Source of the DNA: Rana temporaria
Lineage: Eukaryota; Chordata; Amphibia; Anura; Ranidae
NCBI RefSeq assembly: GCF_905171775.1
Contig: NC_053494.1
Span: 201,194,998-201,258,997, forward strand
Direction of reading: 5' to 3'
Length of the DNA stretch: 64,000 bases
The translations under genes were made by a program, and so were the position numbers. Under the pieces are notes generated by a model. It was given only the letters and a program-made list of their open reading frames with translations. It had not been told where the DNA came from and did not search any database. Positions 17,510 to 28,189 of the stretch are shown here, piece by piece (position 1 is the stretch's first letter; the number at the start of each line of letters is the position of its first letter).

Positions 17510-19477
17510 ATGGCAAACCGAAGGTACAATGATAAGCAGGCCTTTGAGTTCATGTGCATGTCAGATAGTGAAGAGGAGGAGGTCACGCATCTGACAGATT
17601 CTGGCTCAGAATATGAACCCATTTACGACAGCGGCTCCATGTCAGATAGCTCGCACGACGAAGTTGAGGTCCCTGCTAAGGCCAGGCGTACCCGATCCCA
17701 TTCTGATGTTGTTGAGCAGCAAGAACCGCAGGACCCTCGTATGGAGCAGAGATCCAGTACTAGCGCCGCTATTCCTTCTGGTGAATTGGCAAGCACCAGC
17801 GGCCTAGTACACCCTGGTCGTTTATCCAGCACTGCAGTAACACTTGGTGACGTGGCGAGTCCCATAAGTGCAGTTGAAGCTGGCGATGTGGCAAGCACAA
17901 GTAGTGTCCCGCTGCCACCAAGAAAAAGACAGAGACAGGCCCGTCGTGCCCATAGTGCCCTTCCTGTAGAATTTGCCTATCCTGATTGGGTCCCCACCAC
18001 TTCTACAGCACCTGTACTTCCCCCATTCACTGGCCAACCCGGTATTCAGGTGGATACAGCGAACTTTATGTCACTTGATTTTTATTCGCTGTATTTCACG
18101 GAAGATCTCTATAGATCTATTGTGGACCAGACCAATTTATATGCTGGTACTTACATCGCCGCTAACCCCCAGTCTCGCCTTGCCAAAGAATGGAAACCTC
18201 TCGAGGTTTCCGAATTTAAGACCTTTCTGGGCCTTACCCTCAACATGGGCATACACAAATTTCCGTCATTGCGGATGTATTGGTCCACACATCCCATTGA
18301 CCATATGTACATTTTCTCTGCTCACATGGCCAGGAGACGATACGAGGCGATCCTGCGGTTCCTGCATTTCAGTGACAATGCACTTTGTCGTCCACGTGGA
18401 GACCCTGAATTTGACCGGCTCTACAAAATTCGGCCCCTCGTAAACCATTTCAACGAACGTTTTGCAGCCTTGTTTAATCCCCAGCAGGTTGTATGCGTTG
18501 ATGAGTCCCTGATTAAATTTGCTGGCCGCTTGTCTTTCAAACAGTACCTTCCCAGCAAGCGTGCCAGATACGGGGTCAAGCTCTATAAGCTCTGTGACAG
18601 GGCCACAGGCTACACATGGAGCTTTAGGGTTTACGAGGGAAAAGATAGTCAGGTAGAGCCGGAAGGATGCCCAGATTACATGGGGAGCGCTGGCAAGATT
18701 GTTTGGGACTTGGTGTCACCCTTATTCGGAAAGGGGTACCATTTGTATGTGGACAATTTTTACAGCAGCGTGCCACTTTTTAGCCACTTATTTGATCAAC
18801 AGATTGGAGCATGTGGCACCGTGCGACCTAATCGCCGGGGCTTCCCCCAGCGGCTTGTAGATGCCCGTGTTAGGCCGGGGGCGAGAGCCTGCTGCAGATG
18901 TAAAAATTTGCTCGCTGTGAAGTGGCGGGACAATAGGAATGTTTTCGTTCTTACCACCCTTCACGCAGACACGACAGTCCAAATTCGTACGGCGACTGGT
19001 GTTGTGGAGAAACCCCTCTGTGTCCACGAATATAACCTTAATATGGGAGGGGTGGACCTCAACGACCAGTTGATGGCGCCGTATCATATTGCCCGTAAGA
19101 CGAGACGCTGGTACAAAAAAGTGTCTCTACATTTATTTCAATTGGCTCTACTGAATGCTCATGTCTTATACAGAGCTTCAGGACGGAATGAATCCTTCCT
19201 TCAATTCCAGAGGGATATCATCACAGAACTCCTGTATCCAGGCGGTATTGTACCTCACCATCTCCTACCAAATGCAGTAAGCCGACTGCATGAGAGGCAT
19301 TTTTCTTATGTCCTCCCGAGTACCCCTACCCAACGAGCCCCCCAAAGAAAATGTCGTGTCTGTACCAAGCGCGGATTTAGGCGTGACACCCGTTATTTTT
19401 GTCCCAAATGTCCTGGCAATCCTGGTCTTTGTATTGGTGAATGTTTTGAACGCTTCCACACACACGTTAATTATTAG
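17510..19477 (+). CDS. piggyBac transposase, intact
   Basis: 655 aa from an ATG in a strong context (A at -3, G at +4), ending TAG-class stop after HTHVNY. It catalyses cut-and-paste transposition at TTAA. An acidic serine-rich N terminus (1-60) is followed by a basic RKRQRQARR stretch (138-146, likely nuclear localisation). The DDE_Tnp_1_7 core runs about 185-555 with the three expected aspartates: D331 in VVCVDESLIKF, D415 in LYVDNFYSS, D516 in MGGVDLNDQ. The C-terminal cysteine-rich zinc finger lies at 615-652 (CRVC, CPKC, CIGEC, then HTH). Length is slightly above the ~590 of the insect prototype. No frameshift or stop interrupts it. All catalytic positions are present, so activity is possible but untested. 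There is no intron. Confidence 0.95.
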   Translation: MANRRYNDKQAFEFMCMSDSEEEEVTHLTDSGSEYEPIYDSGSMSDSSHDEVEVPAKARRTRSHSDVVEQQEPQDPRMEQRSSTSAAIPSGELASTSGLVHPGRLSSTAVTLGDVASPISAVEAGDVASTSSVPLPPRKRQRQARRAHSALPVEFAYPDWVPTTSTAPVLPPFTGQPGIQVDTANFMSLDFYSLYFTEDLYRSIVDQTNLYAGTYIAANPQSRLAKEWKPLEVSEFKTFLGLTLNMGIHKFPSLRMYWSTHPIDHMYIFSAHMARRRYEAILRFLHFSDNALCRPRGDPEFDRLYKIRPLVNHFNERFAALFNPQQVVCVDESLIKFAGRLSFKQYLPSKRARYGVKLYKLCDRATGYTWSFRVYEGKDSQVEPEGCPDYMGSAGKIVWDLVSPLFGKGYHLYVDNFYSSVPLFSHLFDQQIGACGTVRPNRRGFPQRLVDARVRPGARACCRCKNLLAVKWRDNRNVFVLTTLHADTTVQIRTATGVVEKPLCVHEYNLNMGGVDLNDQLMAPYHIARKTRRWYKKVSLHLFQLALLNAHVLYRASGRNESFLQFQRDIITELLYPGGIVPHHLLPNAVSRLHERHFSYVLPSTPTQRAPQRKCRVCTKRGFRRDTRYFCPKCPGNPGLCIGECFERFHTHVNY

Positions 19478-19599
19478 TGTAGGGTGAAACATTTCACAGG
19501 CTAGGCACACTCACACAGGGTCTCCCAAGATGCCATCGCATTTTGAGAGACCCAAACCTGGAACCGAAAAGTTGAAGTTACAGTTCACAGTTACAAAAA

Positions 19600-19672
19600 A
19601 AAGTGTTAAAAAAAAAAAAAAAAAAAGTAAAAAATAAAAACACACAAAAAAATATAAAATAAAAAAACCAAA
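19600..19672 (+). terminator. A-rich segment with polyadenylation signals after the transposase
   Basis: An A-run and several AATAAA-type hexamers lie 120-190 bp downstream of the transposase stop. They would serve as a polyadenylation region. Position supports this, but simple A-rich sequence gives such hexamers by chance. Confidence 0.4.
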
Positions 19673-19814
19673 AATAGTTGTCGTTTTATTGTTCTCTCCC
19701 TCTCTATTCTCTCTCTATTGTTCTGCTCTTTTTTACTGTATTCTATTCTGCAAAGTTTTATTGTTGTTATGTTTTTTCATGCTTGCTTTTCAGGTATGTA
19801 ATTTATTTTACTGT

Positions 19815-20665
19815 TTTCAGGTACGCCATTCAGCTGTTGCGCGGACTTATTTATCTTGACAGCAACAGCGTTTGCTCCCACGATATATAAAGCCGCGACT
19901 CCAGTGCTGTAGGAGGTGATTTCACCACCACAGTTAAAAAAAAGAGCATATATGCCGAAGCATGCGGGCAGCAGGGGCGGAGGAGCGATTTTGCTCCTAA
20001 TGCCGCGTACATACGGTTGACATTCCTACGGAGGCTTTCCCGTGGAAAAGTCTGACCATGTGTACACGGCATAGAAAAGTCCGACCGTGTGTACGCGGCA
20101 TAGAAAAGTCCGACCGTACGCGGCATAACTTTTTTGCGGGAGGATGCCCCCATGCTTTGGCATATATATATATTTTAGGCACAGGTTGCGTTAAAAAATG
20201 TTTTATTTTTTACTATGTTTTTTTATAGGTATTTGCTTTGCAGGTATGGTATGATCTTACTGTTATACTGGAATGTTACTTTGTTTTAATGTTAACCATC
20301 ATTTGCTTAGCAGGTACGCCATTCAGTTGCAGTGCGGATTTATTTAGCGTGACAGCAACAGCGTTTGCTCCCACGATATATAAAGCCGCGACTCCAATGC
20401 TGTAGGAGGTGATTTCACCACTACAGTTCAAAAAAGAGCATATATGCCGGAGCATGGGGGCATTAGGGGCGGAGGAGCGATTTTGCTCCTAATGCCGCGT
20501 ACATACGGTTGACATTCCTACGGAGGCTTTCCTGTGGAAAAGTCTGACCATGTGTACACGGCATAGAAAAGTCCGACCGTGTGTACGCGGCATAGAAAAG
20601 TCCGACCGTACGCGGCATAACTTTTTTGCGGGAGGATGCCCCCATGCTTCGGCATATATAAATGG
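19815..20665. repeat. ~0.49 kb tandem duplication inside the piggyBac element
   Basis: Two copies begin GGTACGCCATTCAG (about 19820 and 20314) and continue through GCAACAGCGTTTGCTCCCAC, GGAGGTGATTTCACCAC and GAAAAGTCCGACCGTGTGTA. They are nearly identical over ~345 bp. The ends contain the TCCGACCGTGTGTACGCGGC motif shared with GTACACACGG MITEs, possibly an old MITE remnant. Confidence 0.8.
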
Positions 20666-20669
20666 TGCA

Positions 20670-21839
20670 TGTATGCCCATCATTAGAAGTGGGTGGATGA
20701 AGGGAGGTATTCTAATGGTGGGCATACCCACCGATCAATCTTTTTTTTGTTCAGCCAACAGACTGCATGAAAAAAAAAAAGATTACAATACATGTCCAAC
20801 AAGAACCATCAACGTACTGGTATGTTGCAGGACTTTGAATGGTTATACCAGAATGATGCCTGCGGGTTTAGGCATCATCTTGGTATCATTCTTTTCAGCC
20901 AGCGGTCGGCTTTCATGTAAAAGCAGTCCTAGCGGCTAATTAGCCTCTAGACTGCTTTTACATTCAGTGGGAGGGAATGTCCCCCCCCCCAGATATAAAC
21001 GGCGCCATTGAGAATATGGGAAAGCATTTTATCACACCGATCTTGGTGTGGTCAGATGCTTTGAGGGCAGAGGAAAGATCTAGGGTCTAATAGACCCCAT
21101 TTAAAAAAAAAAAAGAGTACCTGTCACTAACTATTGCTATCATAAGGGATATTTACATTCCCTGAGATAACAATAAAAATGGTAAAAAAATAAATAAATG
21201 GAAGTAACAGTTAACAAATAAAATAAAAAAAGCGAAATAAATATATAAAAAAATAAAAAAAATAAAAAAAAGCATCCCTGTCCCCCCCTGCTCTTGCGCA
21301 AAGACGAACGCAAGCGTCGGTCTGGAGTCATATGTAAACAGCAATTGCACCATGCATGTGAGGTATCACCGCGAAGGGCAGATCGAGGGCAGTCATTTTA
21401 GCAGTAGACCTACTCTGTAAATCTAATGTGGTAACCTGTAAAGGCTTTTAAAGGCTTTTAAAAATGTATGTAGTTTGTCGCCACTGCGCGTTTGTGCGCA
21501 ATTTTAAAGTATGTCGTGTTTGGTATCCATGTACTCGGCCTAAGATCATAATTTTTATTTCATCAATAATTTGGGCAATATAGTGTGTTTTAGTGCTTTA
21601 AAATAAAAAAAAGTGTATTTTTTCCCCAAAAAATGCGTTTGAAAAAACGCTGCGCAAATACTGTGTGGAAATTTTTTTTGCAACACCTACCATTTTAATC
21701 TGTAGGGCCTTTGCTTTAAAAAAATATATAATGTTTGGGGGTTCAACTTTACTTTCTTGCAAAAAAATAATATGTTTTTATGTAAACAAACAGTGTCAGA
21801 AAGGGCTTTTTCTTCAAGTGGTTAGAAGAGTGGGTGATG
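20670..21839. other. 3' internal region of the piggyBac element without genes
   Basis: It contains poly-A-type runs, a T/A-rich stretch (21160-21265) and strings such as CACACCGATCTTGGTGTGG. No frame longer than noise has any protein signature. At 21812-21823 TTCAAGTGGTTA resembles the element's right terminus, perhaps an old internal end. Confidence 0.45.
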
Positions 21840-24800
21840 TGTGACATAAGCTTCTAATTGTTGTGCATAAAATGCCAGGACAATTGAAAACCCCCCCAAA
21901 TGACCCCATTTTGGAAAGTAGACACCCCAAGCTATTTGCTGAGAGGCATCTTAAGTCCATGGAATATTTTAGATTTTGACCCAAGTTGCGGGAAATATAA
22001 ATATATATATATATATATATATTTTTTTGCGCAAAGTTGTCACTAAATGATATATTGCTCAAACATGCCATGGGCATATGTGGAATTACACCCCAAAATG
22101 CATTCTGCTGCTTCTCCTGAGTACGGGGATACCACATGTGTGAGACTTTTTGGGAGCCTAGCCGCGTACGGGACCCCAAAAACCAATCACCGCCTTCAGG
22201 CTTTCTAAGGGTGTAAATTTTTGATTTCACTCCTCACTACCTATCACAGTTTCGAAGGCCATAAAATGCCAAAATAGCACAAAAAAAACCCAAATGACCC
22301 CATTTTGGAAAGAAGACACCCCAAGGAAACTGCTGAGAGGCATGTTGAGTCCATTGATTTTTTTTTTTTTTGTCCAAAGTGATTGAATAATGAGAAAAAA
22401 AAAAAAAAAAGAAAAATGTGTCACTAAATGATATATTGCTCACACATGCCATGGTTATATGTGGAGTTGCACCCTAAAATACATTCTGCTGCTTCTCCTG
22501 AGTACGGGGATACCACATGTTTGGGACTTTTTGGGAGCCTAGCCGCGTACGGGACCCCGAAAACCAAGCACCGCCTTCAGCATTTCTAAGGGCGCAAATT
22601 TTTGATTTCACTCCTCACTACCTATCACAGTTTCGAAGGCCATAAAATGCCAAAATAGCACAAAAAACCCCCAAATGACCCCATTTTGGAAAGTAGACAC
22701 CCCAAGCTATTTGCTGAGAGGCATGTTGAGTCCATGGAATATTTAATTTTTTTGCCCCAAGTGATTGAATCATGACCAAAAAAAATTAAAATAAAAAAAT
22801 GTACAAAACATTGTCACTAAATGATATATTTCTCACACATGCCATGGTTATATGTGGAATTGCACCCCAAAATACATTCTGCTACTTCTCCTGAGTACGG
22901 GGATACCACATGTGTGGGACTTTTTGGGAGCCTAGCCGCGTATGAGACCCCGAAAACCAAGCACCGCCTTCAAGATTTCTAAGGACATAAATTTTTGATT
23001 TCACTCACACAAATCTTGAAGGCAGTGCTTGGTTTTCGGGGCCCCGTACGCGGCTAGGCTCCCAAAAAGTCCCACACATGTGGTATCCCCGTACTCAGGA
23101 GAAGCAGCAGAATGTATTTTGGGGTGCAATTCCACATATAACCGTGGCATGTGTGAGAAATATATCATTTAGTGACAACGTTTTGTATTTTTTTTTTTTT
23201 GGTCATTATTCAGTGACTTGGGGCAAAAAAATTAAATATTCCATGGACTCAACATGCCTCTCAGCAAATAGCTTGGGGTGTCTACTTTCCAAAATGGGGT
23301 CATTTGGGGGGGTTTTGTGCTGTTTTGGCATTTTATTGCCTTCGAAACTGTGATAGGTAGTGAGGAGTGAAATCAAAAATTTATGCCCTTAGAAATCCTG
23401 AAGGCGGTGATTGGTTTTCGGGGTCCCGTACGCGGCTAGGCTCCCAAAAAGTCCCACACATGTGGTATCCCCGTACTCAGGAGAAGCAGCAGAATGTATT
23501 TTGGGGTGCAATTCCACATATAACCGTGGCATGTGTGAGAAATATATCATTTAGTGACAACGTTTTGTATTTTTTTTTTTTTGGTCATTATTCAGTGACT
23601 TGGGGCAAAAAAATTAAATATTCCATGGACTCAACATGCCTCTCAGCAAATAGCTTGGGGTGTCTACTTTCCAAAATGGGGTCATTTGGGGGGGTTTTGT
23701 GCTGTTTTGGCATTTTATTGCCTTCGAAACTGTGATAGGTAGTGAGGAGTGAAATCAAAAATTTATGCCCTTAGAAATCCTGAAGGCGGTGATTGGTTTT
23801 CGGGGTCCCGTACGCGGCTAGGCTCCCAAAAAGTCCCACACATGTGGTATCCCCGTACTCAGGAGAAGCAGCAGAATGTATTTTGGGGTGCAATTCCACA
23901 TATGCCCATGGCATATGTGAGAAATATATCATTTAGTGACAACGTTTTGTAAAAAAATTTTTTTTTTTTTTTTTGGTCATTATTCAATCACTTGGGGCCA
24001 TAAAATTAAATATTCCATGGACTCAACATGCCTCTCAGCAAATAGCTTGGGGTGTCTTCTTTCCAAAATGGGGTCATTTGGGGGGGTTGTGTGACATCTT
24101 GGCATTTTATGGCCTTCAAAACTGTGATAGGTAGTGATAGGTAGTGAGGAGTGAAATCAAAAATGTATGCCCTTAGAAATCTTGAAGGCGGTGCTTTGTT
24201 TTCGGGGCCCCGTACGTGGCTAGGCTCACAAAAAGTCCCACATATGTGGTATCCCCGTACTCGGGAGAAGCAGCAGAATGTCTTTTGGGGTGCAATTCCA
24301 CATATAACTATGGCATGTGTGAGCAATATATCATTTAGTGACAACTTTGTGCAAAAAAAAATCAGTTTGTCATATTCCCGCAACTTGTGTCAAAATATAA
24401 AATATTCCATGGACTCGACATGCCTCTCAGCAAATAGCTTAGGGTGTCTACTTTCCAAAATGGGGTCATTTGGTTTTTTTTTTTGCTATTTTGGCATTTT
24501 ATGGCCTTCGAAACCTTGATAGGTAGTGAGGAGTGAAATCAAAAATGTGTGCCCTTAGAAATGCTGAAGGCGGTGCTTGGGTTTTGGGGCCCCGTATGCG
24601 GCTAGGCTCCCAAAAAGTCCCACACATGTGGTATCCCCGTACTCAGGAGAAGCAGCAGAATGTATTTTGGGGTGCAATTCCACATATAACCATGGCATGT
24701 GTGAGAAATATATCATTTAGTGACAACTTTTTGTAAACATTTTTTTTTTTTTTTTTTTTCGTCATTATTCAATCACTTGGGACAAAAAAATTAAATATTC

Positions 24801-24900
24801 AATGGACTCAACATGCCTCTCAGCAGTTTCCTTGGGGTGTCTACTTTCCAAAATGGGGTCATTTGGGGGGGTTTTGTACTGCCTTGCCATTTTAGCACCT
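21840..24900. repeat. Large inverted array of ~380-394-bp tandem units
   Basis: Units contain CCCATTTTGGAAAGTAGACA, CATGCCATGGTTATATGTGG, GGGGATACCACATGT and the AGTGCCT-type GCACCGCCTTCA end. Three units run in one direction (anchors at 21901, 22295, 22676). Five run in the other (anchors at 23289, 23671, 24063, 24455, 24848). The turn is at about 22985-23010, where ACCGCCTTCAAGATTT meets its inverse AAATCTTGAAGGCAGT across ~28 bp. The units at 23078 and 23460 read as near identical. Such a transcript could fold into a kilobase-long hairpin. Confidence 0.9.
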
Positions 24901-25345
24901 CAAGAAATGAGATAGGCAGTCATAAAATAAAAGCTGTGTAAATTCCAGAAAATGTACCCTAGTTTGTAGACGCTATAACTTTTGCGAAAACCAATAAATA
25001 TACGCTTATTGCGATTTTTTTTACTAAAGACATGTGGCTGAATACATTTTGGCCTAAATGTTTGACTAAAATTTAGTTTATTCGATTTTTTTTACTTTTT
25101 GTTATAAGAAAAATCATTTTTTTTCAAAATTTACGGTCTTTTTGCGTTTATATCGCAAAAAATAAAAATCGCAGAGGCGATCAAATACCATCAAAATAAA
25201 GCTCTATTTGTGGGAAGAAAAGGACGCAAGTTTCGTTTCGGTACAACATTGCATGACCGCGCAATTACCAGTTAAAGCAGCGCATTGCCAAATTGTAAAA
25301 ACACCTCTGGTCTTTAGACAGCGTATTGGTCCGGAGCTTAAGTGG
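24901..25345. other. Right terminal region of the piggyBac element
   Basis: ATCGCAGAGGCGATCAAATA, GCATGACCGCGCAATTACCA and GGTCCGGAGCTTAAGTGG follow the same order as the ends of the MITEs at 864, 5452 and 29902. These conserved ~400 bp are probably the transposase-recognised terminus. Confidence 0.7.
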
Positions 25346-25349
25346 TTAA

Positions 25350-25683
25350 CCACCGCAACACACTACACAAGGCCGACCTGCAGGTGGCCTTTTATAGTGT
25401 GGGGTGTGTGCTAAACCCCCTGAGCCATAATTGGCCAAAGCCACCCTGGCTTTGGCCAATTATGTCTCTCCGTTTTTTGCAAGCTGTGATTGGCCAAGCA
25501 TGCGGGTCATAGTGCATGCTTGGCCAATCATCAGCCAGCGATGCCGCAGTGAATTATGGTCTGTGAAACGTAACTCGAATTTAGCGCGAACGATCCGTTT
25601 GGTTTGTATTCCGAAGAATGATCGAACATACGATGTTCGAGTCGAACATGAGTTAGACTCGAATACGAAGCTCATCCCTAGCG
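25350..25683. repeat. Right part of the dispersed repeat split by piggyBac
   Basis: It resumes with CACCGCAACACACTACACAAGG and includes two inverted pairs built on TTGGCCAAAGCC and GCTTGGCCAATCA. It ends GAATACGAAGCTCATCCCTA. It fits the left half at 15035-15666 as one unit once the TTAA-flanked insertion is removed. Confidence 0.5.
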
Positions 25684-25685
25684 CA

Positions 25686-26413
25686 TGACATAAAGTACAG
25701 TCTCTGCCACAGACCTTCCTTTGTAGGTGAGATGTTTTGGTCCGGAATCCTCTGCCACAGAATTCAGCACCCGGATCTCTTTAGCTTTGCTAGACTAGAA
25801 CTTTTAGATCCGACAGGCGACACTGTCAGGCCTCTCGGTGTACAGTGCATCCTCAAATGAAGTTTCCAGGCCTTCCCCCAAGGTACCAGCCTCTTGCATG
25901 GTCCTCACCAGGACAGGTCCTTCCCTGGTCTCCTTCATCAAGTGGCTTCCTCCTGCAGGACGGACAGCACAGGATCACCTCTGTAGTACAGGCCCCAGCC
26001 AGACAACTGGGCCCAGCTAACGAAGCCGCAGCCCTGGACCAACGTGGTCCTGGAGCCAGGATTCAGAACGCGCACCCCTGGCCAGGCGGGCCACGAGGTG
26101 TGTTTGGACGACAGACCCCGCACCAATGGCATCTGTCCCTTAAGTACCCCTCCCCAGCATGCACAGCGGGGCGACCACTCCCACTGATATGCTGCTGAGG
26201 GGGACACTCAAAACACCATGACCTGGCTGCTGCCACCCTTGGCCTGGGGTGGTAACAACACCCCCAGGCGATCAATGGTGGATACTCCCAGCACAGCCAT
26301 GGCTGGAACAGAGGCTAAATTGCCCTTAATCATTCTGGTCTAAACCAAATAACAGCTCAGACCCCTATTAAATTTAGAGCAGCGCCTATTCTGTTCAGGA
26401 GAAGGGCGCTACA
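25686..26413 (-). mobile_element. Probable solo LTR (728 bp)
   Basis: On the minus strand it starts TGTAGCGCCCTTCTCCTG and ends ACTTTATGTCA, i.e. TG...CA. TGTAGCGCCC is a start I associate with ranid Gypsy LTRs. No second copy or internal gene is in the window. The 5-bp flanks (GCGCA left, GGTAA right) do not match, so the left boundary is uncertain or the solo LTR arose by recombination between different copies. Confidence 0.45.
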
Positions 26414-26469
26414 GGTAAAAAAATGTGCAGGCTTTAGAATTACTTTACATTCCATGCTAGACACTATTA

Positions 26470-27195
26470 GCCGGATTCACAAAGTCTTACGCCGAGGTAT
26501 CTAATGATACGCCACGTAAGTCCACGGATGCGCCGTCGTATCTATGCGCTTGATTCTGCAAAGGAGATACGCCTGAATTTCGGCTCCATCCGACCGACGT
26601 AAGTCTCCTACGCCGTCGTATCTTGGGTGCATATTTACGCTGGCCGCTAGGGGCGCTTCCATTGATTTACGCGTCGAATATGTAAATGACCTAGATACGC
26701 CGATTCACGAACGTACTTGCGCCCGTCGCAGTAAGCTACACCGTTTACGTAAGGCGTACGTCCGGCGTAAAGTTAAACCACCAAATAGTTGGTCTAAGTC
26801 ATGTAGGGTATGGACGTCGGAACTGCCGTCAGATTTTACGCCGTTTACGTAAGTCGTACGTGAATGGGGCTGGGCGTAGGTTACGTTCACGTCGTAGGCA
26901 TTGAGCTGGCGTATCTTAGGGAGTAAATTCGACGTGATTCTGAGCATGCGCGCGCATGCGCCGTTTGTTCGGCGCTTCATTTACATGGGGTCACGGTTCA
27001 TTTTAATACAACACGCCCACTACCTGCCTACTTTGAATTAGGTGGGCTTACGCCGGCCCATTTACGCTACGCCGCCGTAACTTAGGGAGAAAGTGCTTTG
27101 TGAATACTGCTCTTGCCTCTCTATGTTACGTCGGCATAGCGCAAATGAGCTGCGCTACGCCCGCTCAAATATACGCCGCTCTAATTGAATCTGGC
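26470..27195. mobile_element. Harbinger-type MITE (GCCGGATTCAC ends)
   Basis: Left GCCGGATTCACAAAGTC and right TTGAATCTGGC are inverted. Inner arms GCGTCGAATATG..., TTTACGTAAGGCGTACG and TTACGCCGTTTACGTAAG pair. It contains the family core of GGCGTA and ACGTCG blocks. TTA lies on the left and TAT on the right, so the TSD is imperfect. Confidence 0.7.
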
Positions 27196-27790
27196 TATAT
27201 CTATCCTTCCTGCAGAAAGCTCTGTGTAGTGCACAGTCTCTGTCTGTTATATTTCATATATTTGGGGCGTCTTCATTATGCCAAGTCATAAAGTATGAAA
27301 AACAAACAGAAAAATCAGGATGTAGAGGTTTTGCCAGTCTCAGTTGCTGGTTTGGTTTTGCTTTCAGATATTGCGGAAAGTTCCATTTCATCTGGTCCCC
27401 TTTCATCTCACAAACATGTCTACAGAGCCCGGATTTTCCCAGACAGCCAAACAAAGACGAGTATTGACGGATTCCAAAGTGGCTCTTCGACCAGCTCTCA
27501 GAAAACATCGTTCTGCTACCACTGATATTAGCTTTGTTCATTGAGGCCTTTTGATCTGAGGAGGACACATTCTTGGTCAAACTAAAGGCAAACTCCGCTC
27601 AGAACTGGAAAAGAAAACTTCAAATTCAGACAGGGAGCATTGTCTACCTACTAAGGTTCCTCAAGCCATTGATCAATCCACCAGTCCACCCCACTGCCTT
27701 GTGTTTGTAATTTGATGATACTGGACCACATCTGCTTGTAATGCTGGAACTTAAACCTTGCTACCTCCCTGGTAAGCTGCAATATAGTAA
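27196..27790. other. Unassigned sequence
   Basis: Moderate-complexity sequence without a supported exon. Short frames (e.g. 27295-27525) have no recognisable protein features. It could be unique host DNA. Confidence 0.4.
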
Positions 27791-27856
27791 ATGTTTGCTT
27801 TTGAGTTTAAAGGGGTTGTAAGCTACTGTAAGCGGAAAAGAGGGTCAACAATGCCC

Positions 27857-28165
27857 ATTTGCATGCCTCACTGTGCCCAACCTCACTGTGCCCATTGCAA
27901 CCTCACTGTACCCATCCTCACTGTGCCCATTACAACCTCACTGTGCCATTCTCACTTTTCCCATTACAACCTCACAGTGCCCATTACAACCTCACTGTAC
28001 CCATTGCAACCTCACTGTGTCCATTACCTCACTGTGCCCATGACCTCACTGTGCCCATTACAACCTCACTGTGCCCATTACAACCTCACTGTGCCCATTA
28101 CCACACTGTGCCCATCCTCACTGTGCCCATTACTTCACTGTGCCCATTACATCCTCACTGTGCAC
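27857..28165. repeat. ~20-bp minisatellite
   Basis: Repeats of CCTCACTGTGCCCATTACAA in about 15 imperfect copies. The frames it opens are artefacts of the repeat. AAAGGGGTTGTAAG just upstream (27809) is the MITE end also seen at 2728, so the array probably expanded inside that element. Confidence 0.85.
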
Positions 28166-28189
28166 ATTGCAGCGTACCTGAAATTCTTG

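Larger units (their letters stand above)
15671..25345 (+). mobile_element. Long, putatively autonomous piggyBac element
   Basis: TTAA duplications at 15667-15670 and 25346-25349 bound a 9.7 kb segment with one intact transposase gene. The left end is CCAGTTCCCGACC. The right end read inward is CCACTTAAGCTCCGGACC, so the terminal repeats are imperfect. Both ends match the ends of the short TTAA MITEs in the window (CACATATACGTC on the left, GACCGCGCAATT...GTTAAAGC on the right). The flanks 15035-15666 and 25350-25683 read as two halves of one dispersed repeat, giving an implied empty site CCTCTC-TTAA-CCACCGC. Alternative: a composite of two elements. The shared empty site argues against this. 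Confidence 0.72.

Noticed and set aside
22227..24736. Frames of 65-138 codons repeated with minor changes
   Set aside because: They follow the ~385-bp inverted array. The same peptide recurs in each unit and no function is recognisable.
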